Positions 53,501-63,926 of a stretch of DNA of 64,000 nt are shown in pieces. The stretch comes from Pseudaminobacter soli (ex Zhang et al. 2022) (GTDB lineage: Bacteria; Pseudomonadota; Alphaproteobacteria; Rhizobiales; Rhizobiaceae). Below the pieces are notes generated by a model. That model ran no database searches and was not told the origin of the DNA. It worked only from the letters and a program-made list of their open reading frames with translations. The stretch lies in contig NZ_JABVCF010000008.1 in the NCBI RefSeq assembly GCF_014595955.1, forward strand, positions 1 through 64,000. Reading direction: 5' to 3'. The stretch's first letter is position 1. Each line of letters starts with the position of its first letter. Position numbers and translations under genes: made by a program.

Positions 53501-55096
53501 CTACTCGACGAGATCGACGCCGTCGAAGGTGAAGTCGCCCAGCGGGCTCTGGACGAAGCCCTGGACTTCCTTGCGCATCGGCACGATCGCCAGCGAGTGG
53601 TCGAGCGTCGCCCACGGCGCCTCGCGCTTGAAGACCACCTGCGCCTGCTTGTAGAGCTCGGTGCGCTTGGCCTGATCGGTCTCCTGCTTGGCCTTCACAA
53701 CCAGATCGTTGAACTCCTGGTTGCACCACTGCGCGCGATTGTTGCCGCCGACGGCGTCGCAGCCGAGCAGGGTGTGCATGAAGTTGTCCGGGTCGCCGTT
53801 GTCGCCGGTCCAGCCGAGCATGACGGCGCCGTCACGGTCCTTGGCCTTCGACTTGTCGAGATACTCGGCCCATTCGTAGGAGACGATCTCGGCCTTCACG
53901 CCGATCTTGTCGAAGTCGGCCTGGATCAGCTCGGCGGCGCGGCGCGCGTTGAGCATGTAGGGACGCGCCACCGGCATGGCCCAGAGCTTCATCGACAGGT
54001 TGCTGACGCCGGCATCTTCGAGCATCTTCTTGGCGGCGTCCGGATCATACGGATCGTCCTGGGTCTCCTCGTTGTAGGACCACATGGTCGGCGGGATCGG
54101 GTTCTTGGCCGGCGTAGCCGCTCCCTGGAACACTGCGTCGACGATCGCCTGCTTGTTGATCGCCATGTTCAGCGCCTTGCGCACCTCGACCTTGTCGAAC
54201 GGCGCCTGGGTGGTGTTGTAGGCGACATAGGCTACGTTGAGGCCTTCCTGCTCGGACACCTTGAGCGCCGGATCGGACTTCATCGACGCCACGTCGGCAG
54301 CGTTCGGATACGGCATCAGGTGGCACTCGCCGGCCTTCAGCTTCTGGTAGCGGACAGCCGCGTCGGTGGTGATGGCGAACACCAGATCATCGATCGGCTG
54401 CTTCCCGCCCCAGTAGTCCGTATTGGCCTTGTAGCGGATGACCGCATCCTGCTGATAGCCGACGAAGGTGAACGGACCAGTGCCAAGAGGCTTCTGGTTC
54501 AGCTGGTTCATGTTGCCGTCGGCCTGCAGCTTGTCGGCATATTCCTTCGACATGATCGATGCGAACGGCATCGCGACGTTGGCAAGGAATGGCGCTTCCT
54601 TGGCCTTCAACGTGAACTTGACGGTGTGGTCGTCGATCTTCTCGATGTTCTGGATCAGTTCAGGCATGCCCATGCCGGCGAAGTATTCCCAGGACGCGCC
54701 CTCGACATACTTGTTCCAGGGGTGATCCGCCTTCCACTGCCGCTCGTACGAGAAGACCACGTCGTCGGCATTGAACTCGCGGGTGGGGGTGAAGAAATCG
54801 GTCGTCTGGAACTTCACGCCCTTGCGCAGCTTGAAGGTGTACTGCAGACCGTCGTCGGAAACCTCATAGCTCTCGGCCAAGCCCGGTTCGGTCTCGGTGG
54901 TGCCCTTCTTGAACTCGAGCAGGCGATTGTAGACGGGGTGCGCCGAAGCGTCGAAAGTGTTGCCGCCCGTGTAAAGCCCCGGATCGAAGCCCTCTGGCGA
55001 GGCCTCGGAGCAGAATACGAACGTCTTGGCCTGCGCTACGCCCGTCAGCGCCGTCGCTGCGAGCAGCGCCGCCGCGAACGTCAATTTCTTCAACAT
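53501..55096 (-). CDS. dppA: Peptide ABC transporter solute-binding protein
   Basis: The periplasmic receptor, family 5, 531 residues from the ATG at 55096 (AGGGGAG upstream). Signal peptide TFAAALLAATALTGVAQA. The mature part reads KTFVFCSEASPEGFDPGLYTGG, has ALNMAINKQAIVDAVFQG and the AEIVSYEWAEYLDKSKAKDRDGAVMLGWTGDNGDPDNF segments typical of DppA. First gene of dppABCDF. It probably binds dipeptides, and in relatives also haem or delta-aminolevulinate, which sequence does not decide. Confidence 0.93.
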   Translation of the reverse strand: MLKKLTFAAALLAATALTGVAQAKTFVFCSEASPEGFDPGLYTGGNTFDASAHPVYNRLLEFKKGTTETEPGLAESYEVSDDGLQYTFKLRKGVKFQTTDFFTPTREFNADDVVFSYERQWKADHPWNKYVEGASWEYFAGMGMPELIQNIEKIDDHTVKFTLKAKEAPFLANVAMPFASIMSKEYADKLQADGNMNQLNQKPLGTGPFTFVGYQQDAVIRYKANTDYWGGKQPIDDLVFAITTDAAVRYQKLKAGECHLMPYPNAADVASMKSDPALKVSEQEGLNVAYVAYNTTQAPFDKVEVRKALNMAINKQAIVDAVFQGAATPAKNPIPPTMWSYNEETQDDPYDPDAAKKMLEDAGVSNLSMKLWAMPVARPYMLNARRAAELIQADFDKIGVKAEIVSYEWAEYLDKSKAKDRDGAVMLGWTGDNGDPDNFMHTLLGCDAVGGNNRAQWCNQEFNDLVVKAKQETDQAKRTELYKQAQVVFKREAPWATLDHSLAIVPMRKEVQGFVQSPLGDFTFDGVDLVE

Positions 55097-55318
55097 TGGA
55101 TACTCCCCTGATATGTGAGCCAAGCCCCTCTAGCAGGCTCGAGAAGGCGGCATATAAGCAGTATTTCCTTGGGTTTGGAACACCCCGCTTGATTTACCTT
55201 CGGAAAAGGAATTTTTGTTCGCAAGAGAACCTAGACTTGGTCGATTTTTTCTTCGCGTCAAGTTTTTCCATGCCGACTCGGAAATGGCCGTCCCGATATC
55301 GTGTGAGCCGGGCCCCGC

Positions 55319-55759
55319 ATGGCGAGTGATCTTGCCGTCTATGCCGGGCTGTTCCTGGCAGCACTTGCAGCCGCGACGATCCTGCCGATGCAGTCGGAGG
55401 CAGCGCTCGTCGCACTTCTACTCAGCGACCGCTACCCGGCCTGGGCGCTCGTCACCATCGCCAGCCTGGGCAATGTAGGCGGATCAGTGATCAACTGGCT
55501 GCTAGGCCGGAGCATCCTGCACTACCAGGACCGCAAGTGGTTCCCCGCCAGTGCTTCGTCGCTGGAACGGGCGCAGCGATGGTACCGGCGTTACGGAAAG
55601 TGGTCGCTGCTCCTGTCATGGGCTCCGATCATCGGCGATCCGCTCACTGTGGTTGCGGGAATCCTGCGCGAGTCGTTCCCAGTGTTCCTTCTGCTTGTAA
55701 CGATCGCCAAGATCGGACGATATCTCGTCCTGACCGCAGCAACTTTGGGCCTGTCATAA
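55319..55759 (+). CDS. DedA/YqaA-family membrane protein
   Basis: A small inner-membrane protein of 146 residues of the SNARE-associated/VTT kind, short YqaA form. Hydrophobic helices occur near 5-25, 32-50 and 110-140. The family features are the re-entrant loop with ALVTIASLGNVGGSVINWLLGR and the segment YGKWSLLLSWAPIIGDPLTVVAGILRESF. Members flip or scramble lipids or undecaprenyl phosphate. It is divergent from dppA and has no operon partner. Confidence 0.88.
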   Translation: MASDLAVYAGLFLAALAAATILPMQSEAALVALLLSDRYPAWALVTIASLGNVGGSVINWLLGRSILHYQDRKWFPASASSLERAQRWYRRYGKWSLLLSWAPIIGDPLTVVAGILRESFPVFLLLVTIAKIGRYLVLTAATLGLS

Positions 55760-55920
55760 GACAGGCGTTGCCGGCCGGCAGCTTGTCCAAATGCGGAGCC
55801 AGCACCAGGTACTCCAGACTTCGAGACTTGCATGCGGCGAAGATCAGGCACTACACATGTTAGAGAAGAGATGCGGTCGGCTGGCTGGATTGGGCGAGAC
55901 CGCCGGGAGGGAGAAAGCAA

Positions 55921-57612
55921 TTGTCTGATGTTGCGAGCGGGGCGGCCACTCAAATCTCGAAACCCTGGCTAAAGAGCTATCCCAATTCGGTACCGGCCGA
56001 AATCGGCCCGCTCACGGATACTTCCATAGGCGAGTTCCTGGTCAAGGCCTGCCAGCGCCACGCTGCGCGCCCTGCCTTCTCGTGCATGGGCAAGACGATG
56101 ACCTACGGCGAACTCGACAAAAGGTCGGCCGCCTTCGCCGCCTGGCTGCAGTCGAGGGGGATCGGCAAGGGGACGCGCGTGGCTCTGATGATGCCCAACG
56201 TGCTTCAGTACCCCGTGGCTATGATGGGCACCTTGCGCGCCGGCTGCACGGTGGTGAACGTCAATCCGCTCTACACAACACGCGAACTCGAACACCAGTT
56301 GAAGGATTCCGGGGCCGAGGTCATCGTGATCCTGGAGAACTTCGCGTCCAAGCTGCAGGCCTGCATCGAACGCACCTCCGTGCGCCACGTTGTCGTCACC
56401 AGCCTCGGCGAGTTGCTCGGAACGAAGGGCTTCATCGTCGACTTCGTCGTCCGCCACATCAAGAAGATGGTTCCCGCCTGGTCATTGCCGGGCCACACGC
56501 CGTTCAAGAGTAATCTATCCGCAGCGGATCGGCCGAAGCCGGTTGAAGTCGGGCCGGACGATGTGGCATTTCTCCAGTATACCGGAGGAACCACGGGCGT
56601 CGCCAAGGGCGCCACGCTGCTTCACAGCAACGTTCTCGCAAATGTCGAACAGCTCAGAGTCTGGCTGGACGCCGCCTACGTGGTGCGGCCTCGGCCCGAG
56701 AACCTGACCTTCGTCTGTGCGCTGCCGCTCTATCACATATTCGCGCTCACGGTGGCCGGGCTGATGGGCATGCAGCAGGGTGCACTCAACCTGCTCATCA
56801 CCAACCCCCGCGACATTCCGGGTTTCGTGAAGGAGCTCAGGAAGCAGCCGTTCCACTTCTTCCCGGGCCTGAACACGCTTTTCAACGCGCTACTCAACAA
56901 TGAGGAGTTCCGTAAGCTCGACTTCCGTCCGCTCGTGCTGACGATGGGCGGCGGAATGGCCGTCCATCACGCCGTCGCCAAGCGCTGGCAGGAGATAACC
57001 GGGGTCGCCGTCACGGAGGGCTATGGGCTGTCGGAGACCTCGCCCGTTGCTACAGCCAATCGCGTCGACCGCGCGGAGTTCACCGGTACGATCGGCCTGC
57101 CGGTGCCGTCGACCGAGATTGCGATCCGGGATGAGGAGGGTCGCGACCTGCCCATCGGCGAGGTCGGCGAGATCTGCATCCGCGGGCCGCAGGTGATGGC
57201 GGGCTACTGGAACCGGCCTGACGAGACGGCCAAGGTCATGACAGAGGACGGGTTCTTCAAGTCGGGCGACATGGGTTTCATGAACGAAGACGGTTACGTG
57301 AAGATCGTCGACCGCAAGAAGGACATGATCCTGGTCTCTGGCTTCAACGTCTATCCGAACGAGTTGGAGGACGTCGTGGCACAGATGCCCGGCGTGCTGG
57401 AGGTCGCTGCGATCGGCGTGCCCGACGAGCACTCGGGCGAGGTACCAAAGCTCTTCATCGTCAAGAAGGACCCTGAACTCACCGAAGAGGCCGTGCGCGA
57501 CTACTGCCGGCAGAACCTGACCGCCTACAAGCGCCCGCGGCATATCGAGTTCCGTTCCGAACTGCCGAAGACGCCGGTGGGTAAGATTCTGAGAAGAGCG
57601 CTGAGGGAGTAG
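55921..57612 (+). CDS. fadD: Long-chain fatty-acid CoA ligase
   Basis: It activates fatty acids to acyl-CoA for degradation or lipid synthesis. The 563 residues start at a TTG preceded by GGGAGGGAGAAAG. AMP-binding motif QYTGGTTGVAKGATLLH near 218, EGYGLSETSP near 363, GDMGFMNEDGYVKIVDRKKDMI near 447 and the catalytic lysine in LPKTPVGKILRRALRE at the end. All motifs are intact. It stands alone, with a convergent SDR gene six bases after its stop. Confidence 0.93.
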   Translation: MSDVASGAATQISKPWLKSYPNSVPAEIGPLTDTSIGEFLVKACQRHAARPAFSCMGKTMTYGELDKRSAAFAAWLQSRGIGKGTRVALMMPNVLQYPVAMMGTLRAGCTVVNVNPLYTTRELEHQLKDSGAEVIVILENFASKLQACIERTSVRHVVVTSLGELLGTKGFIVDFVVRHIKKMVPAWSLPGHTPFKSNLSAADRPKPVEVGPDDVAFLQYTGGTTGVAKGATLLHSNVLANVEQLRVWLDAAYVVRPRPENLTFVCALPLYHIFALTVAGLMGMQQGALNLLITNPRDIPGFVKELRKQPFHFFPGLNTLFNALLNNEEFRKLDFRPLVLTMGGGMAVHHAVAKRWQEITGVAVTEGYGLSETSPVATANRVDRAEFTGTIGLPVPSTEIAIRDEEGRDLPIGEVGEICIRGPQVMAGYWNRPDETAKVMTEDGFFKSGDMGFMNEDGYVKIVDRKKDMILVSGFNVYPNELEDVVAQMPGVLEVAAIGVPDEHSGEVPKLFIVKKDPELTEEAVRDYCRQNLTAYKRPRHIEFRSELPKTPVGKILRRALRE

Positions 57613-57618
57613 CGCGGC

Positions 57619-58527
57619 TTACCGATAGCCGGTCGCGTCGGCGGGCTTGCCGGCTTCCTCGACCTCCACGATGTAGCGCCAGGCATCCGGCCGCGAGCCA
57701 TCGAGGTCCGTGAAGCCGTAGACCTGAGCCAGGCCGCCGCTCGACAGCGACTGGCCGTTCCACCGCACCTTGTCGGGATCGGCGGCGAGCGCAGCGATGG
57801 CGCGGCCGACGAAACGCGGCGTCTCCGAGATCACGAAGTGCGGGACCTTCTCGGTCGCGTCGCGCCAGTTCCCCTCGCTGACGCCAAAGTGCTCCAGCAT
57901 CATCTCCGAGCGCAGCCAACCCGGCGTGACCGAGACCGCGGTCGCGCCGTGCGGCGCGAGATCCTTCGCATGCGCCCAGGCCATTCGGTTCGCCGCCACC
58001 TTGGCGAGGTCATAGAAGGGCGACAGGCGGTAGTGGTCGGCGTTGTATTCCGCCGTGCCGTCAGTCACCTCCACAAGCAGACCGCCCGGCCGCTCGATCA
58101 GCAGCGGCAAGGCAAAATGCGCCGTGATCAGATGCGTGTCGACGCCGAGCCGCAGCAGACGCAGCCCGTTCTCAAGGTCATGGTCCCAGACCGGCTTGTT
58201 CCATTCGAACAGCTTTTCCCCGCCCCAGATGTCGTTGACGAGGATGTCGAGCCGGCCCTGCTCGGTTCGGATGCGCTCTACCAGCGATCTCACCTGATCG
58301 GGCTCGAGATGATCGACCTGCACGGCGATCCCCTCGCCGCCTGCAGCCGTGACCAGTTCCGCAGTCTCCTCAATGGTCTCCGATCGCTGGTATTCCGACT
58401 GGTGCTGCCGGGTGGTGCGCCCGGTGACGTACACTGTGGCTCCGGCCGCGCCGAGTTCAATTGCAATGCCGCGGCCGGCGCCGCGCGTGGCGCCGGCGAC
58501 GAGCGCTACCTTCCCACGAAGTTTCAT
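57619..58527 (-). CDS. Short-chain dehydrogenase/reductase
   Basis: An NAD(P)-dependent oxidoreductase of 302 residues from the ATG at 58527. Nucleotide fold KVALVAGATRGAGRGIAIELG, the arginine after the second strand (YVTGRTTR) suggesting NADP preference, ILVNDIWGGEKLFEW, and a Tyr-x-x-x-Lys site in SPFYDLAKVAANRMAW. The NNAG motif is replaced by VNDIWG, which marks a divergent subfamily. It is divergent from a TetR regulator and probably controlled by it. Confidence 0.88.
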   Translation of the reverse strand: MKLRGKVALVAGATRGAGRGIAIELGAAGATVYVTGRTTRQHQSEYQRSETIEETAELVTAAGGEGIAVQVDHLEPDQVRSLVERIRTEQGRLDILVNDIWGGEKLFEWNKPVWDHDLENGLRLLRLGVDTHLITAHFALPLLIERPGGLLVEVTDGTAEYNADHYRLSPFYDLAKVAANRMAWAHAKDLAPHGATAVSVTPGWLRSEMMLEHFGVSEGNWRDATEKVPHFVISETPRFVGRAIAALAADPDKVRWNGQSLSSGGLAQVYGFTDLDGSRPDAWRYIVEVEEAGKPADATGYR

Positions 58528-58582
58528 GTCGGTCTCCCTGGCAGGCGAGGATGAAACAGGCTGGCGCAGTCTGCACCAGCAA

Positions 58583-58608
58583 TATATAAACAATCATTCG
58601 GTTATATT
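58583..58608. promoter_or_regulatory. Candidate TetR-type operator
   Basis: An imperfect inverted repeat, AATATA/TATATT arms around AACAATCATTCGGTT, lies between the divergent SDR and TetR genes and overlaps the only AT-rich stretch there. It ends 10 bp before the TetR start, fitting autorepression. Confidence 0.5.
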
Positions 58609-58618
58609 GGGAGTCAAG

Positions 58619-59212
58619 ATGCCTCGGCCGAAAACCATGTCCGACGAGGAAGCGCTGCAGGCCGCCCTCGATCTAATTCATATCCGCGGCCCCGAGGCTC
58701 TGACCTTCGCCAGCCTCTCGCAGTCTTGCGGCCTTTCGCCGGCCACTCTGGTGCAACGCTTCCGAAGCAAGGAGGAGTTGAAGCAGAGCGCCTTGCTGCT
58801 CGCCTGGGACCATCTCGACGTGCGCACCCGGGCTCTCGCCCAAAGGATGCCGAAGACACCCGCGGGCGCCATCGCCCTGCTCGTTGGCCTATCGCGCAGC
58901 TATGGCGGGATAGAAGCCTATGCCGAAGGTTTGCTTGTGCTGCGGGAGGATTTTCGCGACCCCACGCTCAGGGCTCGCGGCGCCAAGTGGAAGCAGGAAC
59001 TCTCACGCGCCCTGGACGTCTGCTTCGCCGATTTGAAAGGCGCCCCGGCAGGAATCGGCCTGCTTATGGCGGCGCAGTGGCAGGGAGCCCTGCTGTGGTG
59101 GGGTTTCGAGCCAGACGGCAAGGTGGAGGATTTTATCGCGCAGGTGCTGGAGCGGTTCGTCGGGCTGGTGGCGAGTGGATCGACAAGCAGCAACCAATAC
59201 AAGGCCAAATGA
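58619..59212 (+). CDS. TetR-family regulator
   Basis: The protein has 197 residues from the ATG at 58619 (TTGGGAG upstream). The HTH is ALDLIHIRGPEALTFASLSQSCGLSPATLVQRFRSKEEL, typical of the family; the C-terminal helical domain has AGIGLLMAAQWQGALLWWGF. It is divergent from the SDR gene and should repress it and itself through the repeat between them. The ligand is not known. Confidence 0.9.
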   Translation: MPRPKTMSDEEALQAALDLIHIRGPEALTFASLSQSCGLSPATLVQRFRSKEELKQSALLLAWDHLDVRTRALAQRMPKTPAGAIALLVGLSRSYGGIEAYAEGLLVLREDFRDPTLRARGAKWKQELSRALDVCFADLKGAPAGIGLLMAAQWQGALLWWGFEPDGKVEDFIAQVLERFVGLVASGSTSSNQYKAK

Positions 59213-59232
59213 GCGACGCTCAACCTTCTTAG

Positions 59233-59946
59233 TCAGCTCACTTCCACCCTCAGTAGGGCTGGCAGATCGGCCACCGAATCCAGCAGCACATCGGCCATCG
59301 GGGTGAGGCTCTCGCGCGTGCCGGTGCCCGACAGCACGCCGATGGCGAGGCCTGCGCCTCCGGCGCGCGCCATTTCGAGGTCGTGGCGATTGTCGCCAAT
59401 GATCGCCACCTGCGAGGGTTTTAGGCCAGTCAGATCACAGAAGGCGTGCACCGCGTCAGGCGCGGGCTTCGGTCGGGCAACGGCATCATACCCGTAAGCT
59501 GCTTCGAACAACTGGGCGATGCCGAGCGCGGCGAGCGTCTTTTCCGCACCGCCAGTCGAGTCGTTGGTGACGACCCCCAGCTTGAGGCCCGAGGCATGCA
59601 GGGACGCGACAGCTTCGCGGCTCCCCGGCAGCGGGACGGATTGAAGCGCCCCCTCCTCCGCCGTGATGCGGTCGAAGGCGACCGTCATCTCAGCGCGCTC
59701 CGCCGGCTCTACTTCCGGATACCAGAGCGCGATGATTTCGGCGTTGGTGCCGGCCGCGAAGACAGAGTCCGCCTTGAAGCAGCGACGCTCGAAATCATAG
59801 CCGGCGATGTCGAGCAGCCGATCCGCTGCACTGCGATCCCCGCCTGCGGCCTGCAAGGCGAGCCGATCACCGACCGCAAACCAGGTCGCCTGGAAATCGA
59901 CCAGCGTCCCGTCCTTGTCGAACAGGATCCCCTTGATGTCACGCAC
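59233..59946 (-). CDS. HAD-family phosphatase
   Basis: A phosphoglycolate-phosphatase-like hydrolase of 237 residues. Motif I FDKDGTLVDF (9-18), motif II LGVVTNDSTGG near 122, the motif III lysine in VARPKPAPD near 155, motif IV IGDNRHDLEMARAGG near 180, all intact. A helical cap is inserted after motif I. It follows pgi after six bases, so the two are co-transcribed. Substrate is likely a small sugar or acid phosphate. Confidence 0.88.
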   Translation of the reverse strand: MRDIKGILFDKDGTLVDFQATWFAVGDRLALQAAGGDRSAADRLLDIAGYDFERRCFKADSVFAAGTNAEIIALWYPEVEPAERAEMTVAFDRITAEEGALQSVPLPGSREAVASLHASGLKLGVVTNDSTGGAEKTLAALGIAQLFEAAYGYDAVARPKPAPDAVHAFCDLTGLKPSQVAIIGDNRHDLEMARAGGAGLAIGVLSGTGTRESLTPMADVLLDSVADLPALLRVEVS

Positions 59947-59952
59947 GTCTTG

Positions 59953-61596
59953 TTACCCGCCCTGCCTCAGCCGGTGGATATGGGCCACCAGACCGGCCGT
60001 CGAGGCGTCGCTACCAGCGGCATCCTTCTTCCCCTCCACGACGGGCTGCAGCGCGGTCGCCAGTTCCTTGCCGAGTTCAACGCCCCACTGGTCGAAGGCA
60101 TTGATGCCGAACAACTGCGCTTCGACGAAGACGCGGTGCTCGTAGAGCGCGATGATGCGGCCCAGCGTGCGCGGATCGAGCATCCGGTAGAGGATGGTAA
60201 TCGAGGGACGATTTCCCGAGAAGACGCGATGCGGCGCGATTTCTTCGATCTCCTCGGCGCTCCCGCCCTTGGCGCGCATCTGGCTCCTGGCCTCTTCGAG
60301 AGTGCGCCCCTTCATCAGCGCTTCCGATTGGGCCAGGCAGTTCGCGAGCAGCAGGTCGTGGTGGTTGCGAAGGTCCGGCTCGTGTCCCTCCGCCGCCGCC
60401 AGGAATTCGACCGGGATGATGTCCGTTCCCTGGTGCAGCAGTTGGAAAAAGGCGTGCTGCCCATTGGTCCCGGGCTCGCCCCAGACCAGCGGACCCGTGG
60501 GCGTCGACACCGGAAGGCCGTCGATGGTGACGCTCTTGCCGTTCGATTCCATGTCGAGTTGCTGCAGATAGGCGGGCAGGCGCGCGAGCCGCTGGTCGTA
60601 CGGGATGACGGCGCGCGCCGGATAGTTGCAAACGACCCGGTGCCAGTAGCCGACCAGGCCCATGACGATCGGAATATTCTCAAGCAGCGGTGCCGTCGCG
60701 AAATGCCGGTCCATCTCGTGGGCGCCGGCCAGCAATTCGCGGAACCTCTCCGGACCGACCGCGATCATGACCGGCAGACCGATCGCCGACCACATGGAGT
60801 AGCGGCCACCGACCCAGTCCCAGAAGCCGAACACGCGGTCTGGCACGATGCCGAAGGCGGCGACCTTGTCCAGCGCGGTCGAGACCGCCGCGAAGTGCCG
60901 CCCCACGGCCTGGGCACCGAGCGCCCGCTCGATCCAGCGGCGCGCAGTGGCGGCATTGGTCATCGTCTCGATAGTCGTGAAGGTCTTCGAGGCGACGATG
61001 AACAGCGTCGTCTCCGGATCGAGCTCCTTCAGCGTGTCATGGATGTGCGCGCCATCGACGTTGGAGACATAGTGGGCGCGAGGCCCGTCGTGATAGGGGG
61101 CGAGCGCCAGGGTCGCCATCGCCGGTCCCAGATCCGACCCGCCGATGCCGATATTGACGATGTCGGTGATCGGCTTTCCCGTGGCTCCGGTGGCCGAGCC
61201 GTCCCGGACGGCTCGCGCAAACCGATCCATCGCATCCAGCACCGCCTGGACGTCCGGCATGACATCGACACCGTCGAGGACGACAGAGGAACCGGGCGGA
61301 TTGCGCAGTGCCGTGTGGAGGACGGCGCGGTTCTCCGTGATGTTGATCTTCTCACCGGAGAACATGGCATCGCGACGGGCCGCCACACCCGCGGCCTCGG
61401 CGAGCGAAGCGAGCAGCCGCATCGCCTTTTCATCCACGGCGCATTTCGACCAGTCGAGAAGGAGGTCTCCATCGGCAAGCGAGAATCTCGCGAATCGATC
61501 GGGATCATCGGCGAACGCCTTGCGCATGTCACCCGGGGCATGGGCGCGATAGGCGCGAAGTGCGTCGAGCGCTTGTTGAAAAGCTGGCGAGGTCAC
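59953..61596 (-). CDS. pgi: Glucose-6-phosphate isomerase
   Basis: It interconverts glucose 6-phosphate and fructose 6-phosphate in the cytosol. The start taken is the GTG at 61596 with GGAGCAAC upstream, giving 547 residues, near the E. coli length (549); the ATG further up would add 45 unrelated residues. Family signatures: [45 protein letters not shown] and [11 protein letters not shown]; the C-terminal [10 protein letters not shown] is intact. Confidence 0.93.
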   Translation of the reverse strand: MTSPAFQQALDALRAYRAHAPGDMRKAFADDPDRFARFSLADGDLLLDWSKCAVDEKAMRLLASLAEAAGVAARRDAMFSGEKINITENRAVLHTALRNPPGSSVVLDGVDVMPDVQAVLDAMDRFARAVRDGSATGATGKPITDIVNIGIGGSDLGPAMATLALAPYHDGPRAHYVSNVDGAHIHDTLKELDPETTLFIVASKTFTTIETMTNAATARRWIERALGAQAVGRHFAAVSTALDKVAAFGIVPDRVFGFWDWVGGRYSMWSAIGLPVMIAVGPERFRELLAGAHEMDRHFATAPLLENIPIVMGLVGYWHRVVCNYPARAVIPYDQRLARLPAYLQQLDMESNGKSVTIDGLPVSTPTGPLVWGEPGTNGQHAFFQLLHQGTDIIPVEFLAAAEGHEPDLRNHHDLLLANCLAQSEALMKGRTLEEARSQMRAKGGSAEEIEEIAPHRVFSGNRPSITILYRMLDPRTLGRIIALYEHRVFVEAQLFGINAFDQWGVELGKELATALQPVVEGKKDAAGSDASTAGLVAHIHRLRQGG

Positions 61597-61837
61597 GAGT
61601 GTTGCTCCGGCTTCGGCAGGGTTTGGCCACAGCCCTAGCACGGCCCGGCCTGTTCGGGGAGAGAACTTCCAGGTGGAGAAGGCGAGAGTTGGGCCAGAGG
61701 CGCCAGATTGCACAGTGTGGCATAACCGCAACCATCACTGGTACAAATCATAGCGATTAGAATTATTCATTGGCGCAGTCGATTGGACCAGCGATAGCTT
61801 CCTTTCGGTACACGCGAAATGCCGGGGAGGGGCGCCC

Positions 61838-63331
61838 ATGTCGCAGCGAAACGATACGGCCATATGGTCTGGCCTCTTCCGGATCTCGCCGGAGTCCGGC
61901 CAGACGCTTCAGGCGCAGATCAGGCAGGCGATCGTCGCCGCCATTCTCGACCGGCAGATCGCAGCCTCGATGCCCCTGCCCTCTTGCCGCATCCTTGCGG
62001 AAAAGCTGGGCGTCGCGCGCGGCACGGTGGTGCTTGCATTCCAGCAACTCGTCGACCAGGGTTTTCTCATCGCCAAGGAACGCCGCGGGCACTTCGTCAA
62101 TCCCGAGGTCCTCACCACGCCGGCGAAGCCGAGTGCCAAGCAGGCCGACAACGCCAACGAAGTGGATTGGAAGTCGCTCAGGCAGTTCACGCCAAGCGCG
62201 TTCCCGCGCCCGGCCAAGCACGAGAACTGGATCAAGTCGTCCTACCCCTTCGTCTACGGGCAGTTCGATCCGGCACTGTTTCCGACCGCGGAATGGCGGG
62301 AGTGCAACCGCATGGCGCTGGCGGTGCTCGAGATCCGCAACTGGGCCGCGGACATGGTCGACCGCGACGACCCGCTGTTGATCGAACAGATCCAGGCGCG
62401 CCTCCTACCCCGGCGAGGCATCTTCGCCAACCCGGACGAGATCATCGTGACGCTCGGCGCGCAGAATGCGCTCTACATGCTGGCGACGCTGCTGATGACC
62501 AAGGGCAGCAAGGTCGCGATGGAGGATCCGGGCTATCCCGATGCGCGCTCCATATTCCGGCTGGCCGGCGCGGACGTGCATGGCGCTCCGGTCGACAATG
62601 ACGGGATCGTCACCTCATCGATACCCGACGATGCGCGTTTCGTGTTCGTGACGCCCAGCCATCATTGCCCGACCATGGTGCCGCTCTCGGCGGAGCGGCG
62701 GCAGGACCTGCTTTCGCGCGCCGCACGCAACAGCCAGATCATCATCGAGGACGGCTACGACAGCCAACTCATCGACGAGGCTCCGCAGCAGGCGCTGAAG
62801 AGCCTCGACCGCTCGGGCCGCGTCATCTATGTCGGCTCGATGTCGAAGACGCTCGCACCCGGCCTGCGCATGGGCTACATCGTGGCGCCGGCGGAACTGG
62901 TCGCGGAGTTGCGCGCGCTGCGCCGCTTCATGCTCCGACATCCTCCGGCCAACAACCAGCGCGCGGTGGCCCTCTTCCTGTCGCTCGGCCATCACGAGGC
63001 ACTGGTACGGCGTCTTTCAACCGCGTTCGAGGAACGGCGCAAGCGCCTCGCTCAGGCGATCGGCGCCTTCCTGCCGGAATGGCGCACCACGGATTCCGCC
63101 GGCGGCACCTCGCTCTGGCTGGAAGGGCCGCGCGGAACCGACGCCCGCAGCCTGGCGGAAGCGGCATCGGCGCGCAGCGTCATCATCGAACCGGGCGACC
63201 GCTTCTTCGACATGACGCCGAAGCCGACACGCTTCATGCGGCTCGGAATCTCATCGATCTCGCTGCAGCATATCGAGCCGGGAATTCGGGAGTTGGCGAC
63301 CGCGGCGGGACGGCGACCAGCCGCCGCCTGA
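61838..63331 (+). CDS. MocR-type regulator (GntR HTH fused to aminotransferase)
   Basis: The protein has 497 residues. An N-terminal winged HTH (QTLQAQIRQAIVAAILDRQIAA, ILAEKLGVARGTVVLAFQQL) is joined to a fold-type-I aminotransferase domain with VTLGAQNALYMLATLL, FVTPSHHCPTMVPLS and the PLP lysine in VGSMSKTLAPGLRMGYIV. Such proteins use PLP to sense amino acids, GABA, taurine or vitamin B6. The expected target would be a neighbouring gene, but none fits clearly; pgi is divergent. GGGGAGGGG precedes the ATG. Confidence 0.92.
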   Translation: MSQRNDTAIWSGLFRISPESGQTLQAQIRQAIVAAILDRQIAASMPLPSCRILAEKLGVARGTVVLAFQQLVDQGFLIAKERRGHFVNPEVLTTPAKPSAKQADNANEVDWKSLRQFTPSAFPRPAKHENWIKSSYPFVYGQFDPALFPTAEWRECNRMALAVLEIRNWAADMVDRDDPLLIEQIQARLLPRRGIFANPDEIIVTLGAQNALYMLATLLMTKGSKVAMEDPGYPDARSIFRLAGADVHGAPVDNDGIVTSSIPDDARFVFVTPSHHCPTMVPLSAERRQDLLSRAARNSQIIIEDGYDSQLIDEAPQQALKSLDRSGRVIYVGSMSKTLAPGLRMGYIVAPAELVAELRALRRFMLRHPPANNQRAVALFLSLGHHEALVRRLSTAFEERRKRLAQAIGAFLPEWRTTDSAGGTSLWLEGPRGTDARSLAEAASARSVIIEPGDRFFDMTPKPTRFMRLGISSISLQHIEPGIRELATAAGRRPAAA

Positions 63332-63387
63332 GTTTTCGTTAAGGCCAGACCGAGTGCAGCGTAACGACCGCTGCCTCGCCAGTTGTG

Positions 63388-63645
63388 TCATTCCCTACTG
63401 ATGGAACCGTCGCCAGGATCGATGGCTGGTTCATCGGATCCGCTCTCGATCACGCCGAAGTCGCGCGATCTGACGCCCGACTTGGCCATCGCGAAGCCTT
63501 CGGCCGCCAGTCCTCTTCTGAGCAGTTCGCGAACGGCCGCGGCGCGGCTTGGCATACGCTTCTCGAAGCGCCAGTTCTCCACCGCTTCCAATTCTTCCGC
63601 GCTCAGCATGATCTGCAAGCGCTCACCGCGTTCGAGTTCTGTCAT
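63388..63645 (-). CDS. Ribbon-helix-helix-like small protein
   Basis: The protein has 85 residues from the ATG at 63645; the longer frame to 63786 has no ribosome site. RLQIMLSAEELEAVENWRFEKRMPSRAAAVRELLRRGLAAEGF has the strand-helix-helix spacing of small CopG/Arc-type DNA-binding proteins. The acidic tail (SGSDEPAIDPGDG) is probably disordered. Such proteins are often antitoxins or plasmid regulators, but no toxin gene adjoins it. The C-terminal end converges on the MocR gene. Confidence 0.75.
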   Translation of the reverse strand: MTELERGERLQIMLSAEELEAVENWRFEKRMPSRAAAVRELLRRGLAAEGFAMAKSGVRSRDFGVIESGSDEPAIDPGDGSISRE

Positions 63646-63926
63646 GGTAGTGCCCGAGAGATCGAAGAATGCTGCCAGAGTGCGCAAAGTGAGTAAGTGG
63701 ATAATTAGGTGGTTTTGAAGCTTTTGCAAGCATCTGTGGCTGGTGCCCCATGAGCAGCCGTTGACGCAACGACGCCTGCTCCGCAAGGGACTGGAGCAAC
63801 CCCTTAGGCTGACAATGATAACTATCTGTTTTTTATAAGTAATTTTATGAAATCGGTTGCCCGTTCCAGCACTTCGTGATACGGTCTGTTTTCAACGTTT
63901 TCGGCCCATCCGATTGCGAGGGCGCT

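Noticed and set aside
59446-61638. 730-codon plus-strand frame
   Set aside because: Antisense to the HAD phosphatase and pgi, both of which are clear; composition is typical of a GC shadow.
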